Source of the DNA: Colwellia psychrerythraea
GTDB lineage: Bacteria > Pseudomonadota > Gammaproteobacteria > Enterobacterales > Alteromonadaceae
NCBI GenBank assembly: GCA_002163005.1
Contig: MAAF01000016.1
Span: 1 to 61,804 of the forward strand
Direction of reading: 5' to 3'
Length of the DNA: 61,804 nt
Part shown: in pieces, positions 27,602 to 36,142 of the stretch
Layout of the letters: each line of letters opens with the position of its first letter
Numbering within the stretch: position 1 is the stretch's first letter
Notes under the pieces: model-generated
Databases searched by the model: none
What the model saw: the letters and a program-made list of their open reading frames with translations, nothing else
Told to the model about the DNA's origin: nothing
Program-made: the position numbers and the translations under genes

Positions 27602-28885
27602 CTAATTAAAGCGGCTGATACAAAAGGGGTCTAGATTAATTTCAGGTGATTTCCCTGTAACTAACTGACCAATAAGTTTTCCGGTGATCGCTCCTTGCGT
27701 TAATCCTAAGTGCTGATGTCCAAGCGCGAAGAAAATTTTATCATGATTGGGGGCTTGGCAAATCACAGGTAAGGAGTCAGGCAGTGATGGACGACACCCC
27801 ATCCAATTTTCCTGTTTCTCTTCATTATCAGGTAATGTCTTTAAAATAAAAGCGGCATTATTTTTTAGCATCTCAGCACGTTTATAGTTTGCTGGAGCGT
27901 TTAACCCAGCGTATTCAACGGTACCCGCTAATCTTAAGGTTTTATCCATCGGAGTCATAATAAAGCGACGTTCGGCTGAAGCAACTGGGCGAGATAAAGG
28001 AGCACTTGCTGTTGCTGGAATAGGTAAACTCAAACTATAACCACGCTCGGCTTCGATTGGTAAGTGATAATTTAAGCCTTCTAACAATTCTTTTGACCAA
28101 GCACCACAGGCGATAACGCAGAGATCAACATTTAAACATTGCTCATCTGTTAGTACGGTGACGCCGTTTTGTGACTGAGTCACCGCGGTTACTGCTGTTT
28201 GTTGAAAGGTCATGCCCTTACACATAGCAAACTCAGCCAGTGTTTTGCTAAGCGCTAGGGGATCAACAGTATGTGCAACATCAGTAAAATAAAGTGAATA
28301 GTTGATGTTGCCACTTAAGTTGGGCTCTAACTCAAGAGTCTGATTTTTATCTAACAGTTTTACCGAAATGCCTGCAGCTAAATAATGCTGATACATAAGC
28401 TCAACTTTAGTTCGGTCATTGGTTTCAAAGACTAATAAAGAACCTTGCAAACTAATTAAATGCTCGGCCTCAGCAGCTTTCAATAGCGCAATGTAATGAC
28501 TGATGGCATTTTTATTAAGTGCTTGTAAGGCTTTTTTATTCTTGTCATGTAGCGTCGAGCGCATATTATTAAAAAATTGTATAAACCAAGGAATGGCTTT
28601 GATGAAGTGCTTGGCAGATAAAGCGACAGGCCCAAGCGGATCAAGCAGTAATTTTGGCATTTGCCATAACAATGAAAACTCAGCAAGTGGAAAGACTTGT
28701 TCTGTAGCAAAATGACCTGCATTACCTTTAGAACATCCTAAACCAATACCTTCTTTATCTAGCAAGGTGACTCGATAGCCTAAGCTTTGTAATTCTAATG
28801 CACAGTTTATACCGATAATTCCAGCACCGATAACCGCAACTGTTTGTTGTTTGTTATTCCCTTCTTGACCAACTACTGTGCTCAT
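27602..28885 (-). CDS. DadA-like FAD oxidoreductase, likely cis-4-hydroxy-D-proline dehydrogenase
   Basis: 427-residue FAD-dependent D-amino acid dehydrogenase family member. Dinucleotide motif VIGAGIIGINCALEL (18-32), ATG-like substrate region near the C-terminus WMGCRPSLPDSLPVI and LGHQHLGLTQG. In this cluster it should oxidise cis-4-hydroxy-D-proline, made by the neighbouring epimerase, to pyrroline-4-hydroxy-2-carboxylate, passing electrons to the respiratory chain. That specificity is inferred from context; DadA for D-alanine has the same fold. It is a single-subunit type, unlike the LhpBEF hetero-oligomer of Pseudomonas. Divergent from the hydroxyproline genes, sharing the operator region at 29179. 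Confidence 0.87.
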   Translation of the reverse strand: MSTVVGQEGNNKQQTVAVIGAGIIGINCALELQSLGYRVTLLDKEGIGLGCSKGNAGHFATEQVFPLAEFSLLWQMPKLLLDPLGPVALSAKHFIKAIPWFIQFFNNMRSTLHDKNKKALQALNKNAISHYIALLKAAEAEHLISLQGSLLVFETNDRTKVELMYQHYLAAGISVKLLDKNQTLELEPNLSGNINYSLYFTDVAHTVDPLALSKTLAEFAMCKGMTFQQTAVTAVTQSQNGVTVLTDEQCLNVDLCVIACGAWSKELLEGLNYHLPIEAERGYSLSLPIPATASAPLSRPVASAERRFIMTPMDKTLRLAGTVEYAGLNAPANYKRAEMLKNNAAFILKTLPDNEEKQENWMGCRPSLPDSLPVICQAPNHDKIFFALGHQHLGLTQGAITGKLIGQLVTGKSPEINLDPFCISRFN

Positions 28886-28969
28886 TTAACTAATACCCTG
28901 TGATGACTGAAAGTTTAAATCGATAGTGTTTTTGGCATTTTGATTAAATAACCTCAGCACGGCTTAATA

Positions 28970-29087
28970 AATAGTCCTATAGCGGTTAATTTTACTTACT
29001 TCGGCGTTAAATCTACTTGCAATAGGCAAGCTATTGACGCGTAAATTTGCCTTAAATTAAGAAAAACTACCTCGCTATAGATTCCTT
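28970..29087. repeat. Long imperfect palindrome in the hydroxyproline control region
   Basis: Outer arms CTATAGCG (28977-28984) and CGCTATAG (29073-29080), intermediate imperfect pairing, and a central hairpin CAATAG-gcaag-CTATTG (29020-29036); all are symmetric about position 29028. It looks like a MITE-type repeat or a large RNA hairpin. It lies between the divergent hydroxyproline genes, 90 bp before the GTATAC operator. Confidence 0.6.
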
Positions 29088-29178
29088 TAAATATATTTAA
29101 TAATTAATTTCCTGTTTTTATCTATCTCTTAAGCTGAGTTGAGGTTAAGTCAAAAATTATACTTGCCACAAATGAAAT

Positions 29179-29190
29179 ATTGTATACAAT
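29179..29190. promoter_or_regulatory. GntR-type operator candidate, hydroxyproline genes
   Basis: Perfect 12-bp palindrome ATTGTATACAAT, extended by flanking ATA/TAT, in the divergent region between the DadA-like and DapA-like genes and about 90 bp before the latter. Same core as at 14299 and 48370. GntR/FCD-family activators or repressors (for example HypR of Sinorhizobium) control hydroxyproline genes elsewhere. Confidence 0.55.
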
Positions 29191-29279
29191 ATATTTAAAT
29201 CTGACTAGCAATAGTTTATCAAAACCGATTGTGGAGTTACGCGATTGGTCTTTAATCACGCAGAACGAAAGAGAATATT

Positions 29280-30194
29280 ATGAACGTAAACTGGCAAGGT
29301 GTTTACCCAGCAGTAACAACGCAATACAACGAAGATTTATCTATTAACTTTGAAGCTACTACTAAAATGGTTGATACCATTATCAATGAAGGTGTTAACG
29401 GCATCATTGTTTTAGGTACTGTTGGAGAAAATGCTTCACATACCCGGGAAGAAAAAGTCGCTATTTTAAAAGCAGTAAAAGAAGTTGTTGCTGGGCGTGT
29501 TCCCTTACTTTCGGGTGTTGCTGAAACATCGACTCAGTTTGCTATTGAATTCTCCCAAGCCTGTGAAGAAATTGGCATTGACGGTTTGATGGTATTACCC
29601 GGCATGATTTACAAGTCTGATGAAAATGAGGCCGTAAACCATTACCAGCAAATTGCACGTAACTGTGGTTTACCTATTATGATTTACAACAACCCTGTTA
29701 CTTATGGTGTTGACGTTGGTATTGAGGGCATGAAAATCTTAGCGCAAGAAGACAATATAGTATCAATTAAAGAAGCAACTGAAGATACTCGTCGTATTTC
29801 TGAGTTGTACTCCGCATTTGATGACCGTTTTGTTATTTTTGGCGGTGTAGATGATATTGCCCTTGAATCATTAATGCTGGGTTGTACTGGCTGGATTTCA
29901 GGTTTAACCAATGTATTCCCAAAAGAGTCTGTTGCTATCTATAAACTAGCAGAGCAGGGGCGTTATGCTGAAGCGCTTGAAATTTGGCGCTGGTTCTTAC
30001 CTTTATTACGTTTAGATACCGTACCTAAACTTGTGCAGTGCATTAAATTATGTGAACAACTTGCTGGTCGCGGTAGTGAATTAACACGTGCTCCTCGTAT
30101 GCCTTTAGTTGGCGAAGAGCGTGCAAACGTTGAACGTATTTATACCGACGCGGTTGCTAACCGTATCGATTTAAGCAAATTTAACTTAGATTAA
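29280..30194 (+). CDS. DapA-family protein, likely 1-pyrroline-4-hydroxy-2-carboxylate deaminase
   Basis: 304-residue TIM-barrel Schiff-base lyase of the dihydrodipicolinate synthase superfamily. Y136 in MIYNNPVTYG and K164 in VSIKEATEDTRR are the catalytic pair; GTVGENASHTREEK (46-59) is the substrate loop. Next to the epimerase and semialdehyde dehydrogenase it should deaminate pyrroline-4-hydroxy-2-carboxylate to 2-oxoglutarate semialdehyde, as LhpC does. A lysine-synthesis role is less likely because the gene sits in a catabolic operon. AAAGAG lies 8 nt before the ATG. First gene of the plus-strand hydroxyproline group. Confidence 0.88.
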   Translation: MNVNWQGVYPAVTTQYNEDLSINFEATTKMVDTIINEGVNGIIVLGTVGENASHTREEKVAILKAVKEVVAGRVPLLSGVAETSTQFAIEFSQACEEIGIDGLMVLPGMIYKSDENEAVNHYQQIARNCGLPIMIYNNPVTYGVDVGIEGMKILAQEDNIVSIKEATEDTRRISELYSAFDDRFVIFGGVDDIALESLMLGCTGWISGLTNVFPKESVAIYKLAEQGRYAEALEIWRWFLPLLRLDTVPKLVQCIKLCEQLAGRGSELTRAPRMPLVGEERANVERIYTDAVANRIDLSKFNLD

Positions 30195-30291
30195 TTCTCA
30201 ACCTCTCATTAATGCGTGAGTTTTGAAAATCAGTTTTATTACTCGCGCATCACTATTTTAAGCACGGTAAAGCTCAACGCTTGGGGACAAT

Positions 30292-31305
30292 ATGGTTAAG
30301 GGTACATTTTTTTGTATTGATGCGCATACTTGCGGTAATCCGGTTCGGTTAGTAACCAGTGGTCACCCTCACTTAGTAGGTGAAACCATGAGTGAAAAGC
30401 GGCTTGATTTCATCGAGCGCTACGATTGGATCCGTCAAGGGTTAATGTTTGAACCACGTGGCCACGATATGATGTCGGGTGCGTTCTTGTATCCACCTTG
30501 TAGTGATAATGCCGACGCCTCAATTCTATTTATTGAAACTTCTGGCTGTTTACCTATGTGTGGACATGGCACTATCGGCACGGTTACCGCCGGAATAGAG
30601 AGCGGTATTATCACGCCAAAAATTCCAGGTAAGCTCATTATCGATGTACCTGCAGGTCAAGTTGTCATTGAGTATCAAGAAAATGACGGCAAAGTTTCTA
30701 ATGTAAAAATCTTCAATGTTGCCGCGTATTTAGCCCATCATGATATCACCTTAGATATTCCCGAGTTAGGCAAGTTAATTGTCGATGTATCTTACGGCGG
30801 TAATTTTTATGTCATTGTTGAACCCCAAGAAAACTTCCCTGGTATCGACCAATGGAGTGCTGCAGAAATACTGCAGTGGAGCCCTATTGTCCGTGAAGCA
30901 GCAAGCAAAGTGCTTGATTGTGTTCACCCCGAAGATGCCAATATTAATGGTGTCAGTCATGTTTTATGGACAGGTAGGCCACAAACCCAAGGCTCAGATG
31001 CCGCCAATGCGGTATTTTATGGCGATAAAGCTATTGATCGTTCACCTTGCGGCACAGGTACTAGTGCGAGAATGGCGCAGTTATTTGCCAAAGGTGAATT
31101 AGCGATAGGCGATACTTTTGTTCATGAGAGTTATATCGGTAGTCAATTTACCGGCAAGATTGAAGGTGTGATTGAGCTTGGTACCAAAGGTAAAACTATT
31201 ACCGCCATAATGCCGAGTATTCAAGGTTGGGCAAAAGTATTTGCAAAAAATTGCATTACGATCGATGACGATGACCCTTATGCCTTTGGTTTTAGTGTTA
31301 AGTAA
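30292..31305 (+). CDS. 4-hydroxyproline 2-epimerase (proline racemase family)
   Basis: 337 residues with both catalytic cysteines of the racemase family: C90 in LPMCGHGTIG and C253 in DRSPCGTGTSARMAQL. Such proteins interconvert trans-4-hydroxy-L-proline and cis-4-hydroxy-D-proline. Other family marks: CIDAHTCGNPVRLVTSG (8-24), MFEPRGHDMMSGA (52-64), the diaminopimelate-epimerase-like fold. The context with a D-hydroxyproline dehydrogenase and deaminase makes epimerase much more likely than proline racemase. Good ribosome binding site (GGGGA). 97 bp after the DapA-like gene. Confidence 0.92.
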   Translation: MVKGTFFCIDAHTCGNPVRLVTSGHPHLVGETMSEKRLDFIERYDWIRQGLMFEPRGHDMMSGAFLYPPCSDNADASILFIETSGCLPMCGHGTIGTVTAGIESGIITPKIPGKLIIDVPAGQVVIEYQENDGKVSNVKIFNVAAYLAHHDITLDIPELGKLIVDVSYGGNFYVIVEPQENFPGIDQWSAAEILQWSPIVREAASKVLDCVHPEDANINGVSHVLWTGRPQTQGSDAANAVFYGDKAIDRSPCGTGTSARMAQLFAKGELAIGDTFVHESYIGSQFTGKIEGVIELGTKGKTITAIMPSIQGWAKVFAKNCITIDDDDPYAFGFSVK

Positions 31306-31444
31306 CCTAAATAATACAGAGCTAACAAAGAGTTAAAGTATGGAGAGTTCCCATCTTATCCTTTGTTTAAGTACTGTTTAAATACAGATTATATTCAGTG
31401 CGTTTATTCAATGAAGGCACTTAGCAACATAAGTGAGTAAGAAA

Positions 31445-32977
31445 ATGACAATAACAGGACAAAATTTAATTGCAGGCGAATGGTCAGGCAATACACAAGG
31501 TGGCTTTAAAGCATTTAATGCCCAAACACATAGTGTTATTGATATTGAGTTTGCTGAGGCAACAGCGCTTGAAGTAAACACCGCGATCAACCGTGCCAAT
31601 GAAGCTTTCACCACTTATAGCCAGTTAAGTGCAAACAAACGCGCTAATTTTTTACGCGTTATTGGTGCTGAAATTTTTGCATTAGGTGATGAGCTTGTTG
31701 AAACCGCTTGTGGTGAAACAGGTTTACCGGCAATGCGTATTCAGGGCGAGCGAGGCAGAACCATTGGCCAACTTGGTTTATTTGCTGATTTATTAGAAGC
31801 AGGTGAGTATCAAGGCATCATTGAGCAAGCAAATAATGACCGTCAACCGTTACCAAAGCCAGATACTCGTTTAGGTTACTTACCTTTAGGTGTTGTTGGT
31901 GTTTTTGCTGCAAGTAACTTTCCTTTAGCCTTTTCTACAGCGGGTGGCGACACCGCATCTGCTTTAGCTGCAGGTTGTCCTGTGGTGATGAAAGCGCACG
32001 CCGCTCATCCGGCTACTGCTGAACTAGTGGCAAGTGCGATATTAAAAGCGATTAAAAGCTGTAAATTAGATAGCGGTGTATTTTCACTTATTCAAGGTAA
32101 AAACTACGCGATAGCCACGCAAATTGTTACTCACCCATTAGTTAAAGCCATTGGTTTTACAGGCTCTGAACGTGTCGGCATGATTTTACAAGCGCAAATA
32201 CATCAACGGCCTGAGCCTATTCCCTTTTATGGCGAGCTTGGCAGCATTAACCCGCAATTTATTATGCCTAATAAAGTGGCACAAGACGGCGCTGAAATAG
32301 CACAAGGCTTAGTTGCTTCATTAATGATGGGACAAGGGCAATTTTGTACCAGCCCTGGTGTTTGGGTTATCGTAGGTAGTGAAGAAAGTGAAAATTACCA
32401 AACTTTTGTCACCTCAGCAAGTGAAGCCTTAGCACAACAATCTGCTGGTGTTATGTTAACGCCTGCAATGTGTGCAAGCTATAACGCTGCTGTTGCAGAG
32501 CGTAAAACACTGAGCGGTGTTAGCTTATTATCAACAGGCCTTACGGGAAATGAGCAAGAGTGTTCAGCATCCTTATTTGCCACAGACTTAGCAACATTCG
32601 CTAAAACGGCATTGTTACAAGAAGAAGTTTTTGGTTTTAGTGCTTTGGTTGTTCGCTGTGCCGACACTACTGAAATGATGCAGTTTGTGACCTTACTTAA
32701 AGGTAATTTAACCGCAAGCATTCATGGCTTAGATAGTGATTTAGCTTTATCGAAAGAGCTAAGTCAAAGTCTTGCCCATAAAGTGGGACGCTTGATTTAT
32801 AATCAAATGCCTACTGGTGTTGAAGTGTGCGCCTCAATGAATCACGGTGGTCCATTCCCCGCATCAACTAATATCAGAACAACGTCTGTGGGCAGTGAAG
32901 CCATTACTCGTTTTAGACGTCCTATCTGTTATCAAAATATGCCAGCAGAATTGTTACCGACCTTGTTGAAAGATTAA
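31445..32977 (+). CDS. Aldehyde dehydrogenase, likely 2-oxoglutarate semialdehyde dehydrogenase
   Basis: NAD(P)-dependent oxidation of 2-oxoglutarate semialdehyde to 2-oxoglutarate, the last step of trans-4-hydroxyproline breakdown. From the ATG at 31445 it has 510 residues; a GTG at 31433 would add four. Catalytic C301 in GQGQFCTSPGVWV and general base E264 in YGELGSINP; the E-L-G-S pattern and the sequence around NFPLAFSTAGGDTASALAAGCPV match the 2,5-dioxovalerate dehydrogenase branch, distinct from succinate semialdehyde dehydrogenase. Followed by a terminator at 32996. Confidence 0.9.
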   Translation: MTITGQNLIAGEWSGNTQGGFKAFNAQTHSVIDIEFAEATALEVNTAINRANEAFTTYSQLSANKRANFLRVIGAEIFALGDELVETACGETGLPAMRIQGERGRTIGQLGLFADLLEAGEYQGIIEQANNDRQPLPKPDTRLGYLPLGVVGVFAASNFPLAFSTAGGDTASALAAGCPVVMKAHAAHPATAELVASAILKAIKSCKLDSGVFSLIQGKNYAIATQIVTHPLVKAIGFTGSERVGMILQAQIHQRPEPIPFYGELGSINPQFIMPNKVAQDGAEIAQGLVASLMMGQGQFCTSPGVWVIVGSEESENYQTFVTSASEALAQQSAGVMLTPAMCASYNAAVAERKTLSGVSLLSTGLTGNEQECSASLFATDLATFAKTALLQEEVFGFSALVVRCADTTEMMQFVTLLKGNLTASIHGLDSDLALSKELSQSLAHKVGRLIYNQMPTGVEVCASMNHGGPFPASTNIRTTSVGSEAITRFRRPICYQNMPAELLPTLLKD

Positions 32978-32995
32978 CTTAAGGTAAGTTTAAAG

Positions 32996-33026
32996 CCAAG
33001 TGCACATTATGTACTTGGTTTTTTTT
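32996..33026 (+). terminator. Rho-independent terminator
   Basis: CCAAGT (32996 on) pairs with ACTTGG (33013-33018) with an ACA/TGT extension, followed by eight T. Ends the first hydroxyproline transcript, so the transporter gene needs its own promoter. Confidence 0.82.
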
Positions 33027-33045
33027 CGCTGAAGTTCGTTGTTAC

Positions 33046-33065
33046 GTTCAATTGTACAACTGAAC
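33046..33065. promoter_or_regulatory. Operator-like palindrome before the peptide transporter
   Basis: GTTCAATTGTACAACTGAAC, a 20-bp palindrome with a single mismatched pair, 37 bp upstream of the transporter start. The centre TTGTACAA is like the TTGTATACAA operators elsewhere in the window minus two bases, so it may bind a related or the same type of regulator. Confidence 0.5.
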
Positions 33066-33102
33066 TATTGTCACAAATTTTACATTACAGGTAGATAAGA
33101 TA

Positions 33103-34953
33103 GTGAGCCTAACCAAACGCAGCCCTTTTCAGCGATCTTTTTATGTCGCCAATACCATGGAGATTTTTGAACGACTTGCGTGGTATGGCATGTACACGCT
33201 ACTTGCTAGCTATATTATGACGCCAAGTTCTCAAGGCGGCTTAGGTTTAGGTAATACTGAACGTGGCTTGATTATGGGAGTGGTACCTTTCTTTCTTTAT
33301 CTATTTCCTGTTGTTTCTGGCGCATTAGCAGACAGATTTGGCTATCGAAAAATGTTCTTGCTGTCTTTTACGCTAATGGGGCCTAGTTATTACTTTTTGG
33401 GTTATGCCAAAGACTTAACAAGCTTTATGAGTATATTCATGCTGATAGCCCTTGGGGCAGGAATTTTTAAACCGGTAGTTACGGCAACTATTAGCCGAAC
33501 AACGGATGATACCAATCGTGGTTTAGGTTTTGGTATTTTTTATATGATGGTTAATATTGGTGGCTTTTTAGGTCCAGTATTAGCGCCGATAATTCAAAAG
33601 CATTATGGTTGGCAATGGGTGTTCATTTTTGCCTGCATCTGGATTTCGGTGAATTTTATTCCAGCGTTATTTTTCTATAAAGAACCAGAACGTCATGCAA
33701 AAAACAAAACACTGAAACAAGTTTTTCAAGAAATGCAGCAAGTCCTCGGTAATTTCCGTTTAGCCTTGTTAGTTGTGCCTTTATTGGTGCTGTTAGTGGC
33801 TTTTTATGCCGGTTTTATTGGCGCGCAAAGTACGCTGTTAAGTGTTGTCTTTCTTGTGGTAAGTGCAGCTGTTTGGGATATAACTGTGGCGAAACATAGT
33901 GCCCCAAATAGCCAGGTTATTTCCGATAGCAGTGATACTCTTAATAGCAATAAAGCCATAGTACAACATCTGCTAGCGCCCGTAAGTTTGCCATGGTATT
34001 TACAAAAAATGCGCATTGGCAATAAACCTTTTATGATTTATTTGCTTATTTTGACAGGGTTTTGGACTGTCTATATGCAAATTTTCGTCACCTTACCTGT
34101 CTACATTCGAGATTTTGTCGATAGTTCAGACTTGGTTTCGCTTCTCCATTCGCTTAGTCCTTGGTTACACGATGTTTTAACGTCAGTTAATATCGACATC
34201 CTATCGGGGGAGATCTCACGATTAGCTGAGTATTATCGTGAAGTTGATATTGGCCAAAGTCCTATGGCTTTACAAGAGGTAATACGCACGCTTTCCGCAC
34301 TCGATGTACGTATTCCTGAGCATGAGATTATCCATAGTTTTACTCAACTAAATCAAGCGCAGTTAGTAACCGACTCAAGTGCACAAGCATTAAGTAAAGA
34401 TGTAGCTATGCAGTGGTCGACGCAATATCGTCAAATGAACCCCGCGACTATTTTAAGTATCGATTTTTTAATGATCATTGTTTTTCAAATTGCTATCAGT
34501 CACGTTGTCGACAAGTTTAAAGCCTTGCCGGCGTTGATTGTCGGTACCGCCATTTTATCCATTTCTATGTTAATGCAGGGCTTTGCCCACTCCATGATCT
34601 TTGGCGGGCTGTTTGTGAGTTGTGGGGTTGTGGTGTTTGCGGTTGGCGAGATGATTTCAGCACCCAAAAGCCAAGAATATGTGGCAAGCTTTGCTCCTAA
34701 AGATAAAGCGGCCATGTTTATGGGCTATTACTTTGTGTCTATGGCATTGGGGAATTTATTTGCTGGCTTACTTTCGGGCTGGTTATATGGCTACTTTGCG
34801 ACGACATTATCACGCCCTGAATTAATGTGGGTCATTATCGCCTGTCTAGGTTTTGTTACTTGTATCGCCTTTTATTTGTTTAATAAGCACTTTATTGGCG
34901 ATATACAAAAGCAGCAGTTAGCACAAAAAGAGCAGTCATTATCGGTCGCTTAG
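33103..34953 (+). CDS. POT-family-like peptide transporter with large periplasmic loop
   Basis: 616 residues, longer than typical bacterial proton-coupled oligopeptide transporters (about 450-500). Near the N-terminus EIFERLAWYGMYTLL (20-34) fits the POT ExxERFxYY motif; GFGIFYMMVNIGGFLGPVLAP (near 145-165) fits the second POT signature; GFWTVYMQ (about 319-326) fits the helix 7 element. Between helices 7 and 8 lies a soluble insert of about 100 residues (roughly 340-445), on the periplasmic side. Likely imports di- or tripeptides such as those from collagen; substrate is inferred from the M24 peptidase nearby. GTG start, AGGTAG 9 nt upstream. Confidence 0.85.
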   Translation: MSLTKRSPFQRSFYVANTMEIFERLAWYGMYTLLASYIMTPSSQGGLGLGNTERGLIMGVVPFFLYLFPVVSGALADRFGYRKMFLLSFTLMGPSYYFLGYAKDLTSFMSIFMLIALGAGIFKPVVTATISRTTDDTNRGLGFGIFYMMVNIGGFLGPVLAPIIQKHYGWQWVFIFACIWISVNFIPALFFYKEPERHAKNKTLKQVFQEMQQVLGNFRLALLVVPLLVLLVAFYAGFIGAQSTLLSVVFLVVSAAVWDITVAKHSAPNSQVISDSSDTLNSNKAIVQHLLAPVSLPWYLQKMRIGNKPFMIYLLILTGFWTVYMQIFVTLPVYIRDFVDSSDLVSLLHSLSPWLHDVLTSVNIDILSGEISRLAEYYREVDIGQSPMALQEVIRTLSALDVRIPEHEIIHSFTQLNQAQLVTDSSAQALSKDVAMQWSTQYRQMNPATILSIDFLMIIVFQIAISHVVDKFKALPALIVGTAILSISMLMQGFAHSMIFGGLFVSCGVVVFAVGEMISAPKSQEYVASFAPKDKAAMFMGYYFVSMALGNLFAGLLSGWLYGYFATTLSRPELMWVIIACLGFVTCIAFYLFNKHFIGDIQKQQLAQKEQSLSVA

Positions 34954-35008
34954 GAAACGAGTTAGCGAGTAAAAGTCAGGTGAGTAAATGTGAATGAAAG
35001 AGAAAAAT

Positions 35009-36076
35009 ATGACAACGGATATTAAGAACATATCAGCAAAATTTGAACAATGGCAACCAAATAGTGAGCAAGAAAGTTTCTTAACTATCAATTCCCTTGA
35101 GTGCCATACCGGTGGTGAGCCATTGCGTATTATCACCAGTGGTTTTCCTGCCCTTAAAGGCAGTACCATCTTGGCAAAAGTAGAGGATTGCAAAAAAAAC
35201 TATGACCAACTTCGCCGAGCATTGATGTTTGAGCCACGCGGTCATGCTGATATGTATGGCGCTATCATTACTGACGCTGAGCGAAAAGATAGCCACTTTG
35301 GCGCTGTGTTTATTCATAACGAAGGTTATAGCACTATGTGTGGTCATGCGGTTATTGCCTTAACAAAAACTGCGGTAGAGTCAGGCGTGGTTGCCAGAAC
35401 AGGCGATGTTACTAAGGTTGTTATCGATGTACCTTGTGGTCAAATTCACGCATTGGCTTATAGCCAGAACGATGTGGTGAAACACGTTAGCTTTCAATGT
35501 GTACCTTCATTTGTTTATGCCAAAGATCAACAAATTCACGTTGATGGTATTGGTATGGTTCAGTTTGATATCGCTTACGGCGGTGCTTTCTATGCTTATG
35601 TACAAGCATCTTCTCTTGGTTTGTTATTGGTGCCCGAGCAACAAGAAAAGCTCATTGAGTATGGCCGAAAAATCAAGCAAGCCATTATGCCTCAGTTTGC
35701 GATTAATCATCCAACGACCGCTGAGTTGAGCTTTTTATATGGTGTGATTTTTATTGATGACTCACCGAATCAAGACGTACATTCTCGCAATGTCTGTATT
35801 TTTGCTGATGGTGAGTTGGACAGAAGTCCTACCGGCAGTGGCGTTAGTGGACGCATCGCTTTACATCATGCAAAACAGCAAGTTGCTGTAAATGAAACGA
35901 TTACCATAGAGAGTATTTTAGCGAGTCCATTTCGCGTCCGAGTTATTGAAACACTGATCTTTGCAGGGTTTGATGCTGTTATTCCTGAGGTAACAGGCGA
36001 TGCCTATGTCTGCGGTAAAGGCCAGTGGCTTATTAACGCTGAAGATCCGTTGAAATATGGTTTTTTATTAAGATAG
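35009..36076 (+). CDS. trans-3-hydroxy-L-proline dehydratase (proline racemase family)
   Basis: 355 residues from the ATG at 35009 (AAAGAG upstream); a start at 34994 is possible. Same fold as the 4-hydroxyproline epimerase at 30292, but the second catalytic cysteine is threonine: C111 in STMCGHAVIAL is kept, while DRSPTGSGVSGR has T275. A Cys/Thr pair is the established mark of trans-3-hydroxy-L-proline dehydratases, which give pyrroline-2-carboxylate. The reductase needed next is at 37268 in the same run of genes. 55 bp after the transporter, so probably one transcript. Confidence 0.9.
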   Translation: MTTDIKNISAKFEQWQPNSEQESFLTINSLECHTGGEPLRIITSGFPALKGSTILAKVEDCKKNYDQLRRALMFEPRGHADMYGAIITDAERKDSHFGAVFIHNEGYSTMCGHAVIALTKTAVESGVVARTGDVTKVVIDVPCGQIHALAYSQNDVVKHVSFQCVPSFVYAKDQQIHVDGIGMVQFDIAYGGAFYAYVQASSLGLLLVPEQQEKLIEYGRKIKQAIMPQFAINHPTTAELSFLYGVIFIDDSPNQDVHSRNVCIFADGELDRSPTGSGVSGRIALHHAKQQVAVNETITIESILASPFRVRVIETLIFAGFDAVIPEVTGDAYVCGKGQWLINAEDPLKYGFLLR

Positions 36077-36142
36077 CAGAATATATACCCGTTTACATAA
36101 CTACATATTTACAAATTAGAACTGAAATATTTAAGGATTATT

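Noticed and set aside
29280..30194. Calling the DapA-family protein dihydrodipicolinate synthase for lysine synthesis
   Set aside because: The operon context with epimerase and semialdehyde dehydrogenase fits hydroxyproline deaminase far better.
34994..36076. Calling the second racemase-family protein a proline racemase or epimerase
   Set aside because: The second catalytic cysteine is threonine (T275), which marks the dehydratase type.
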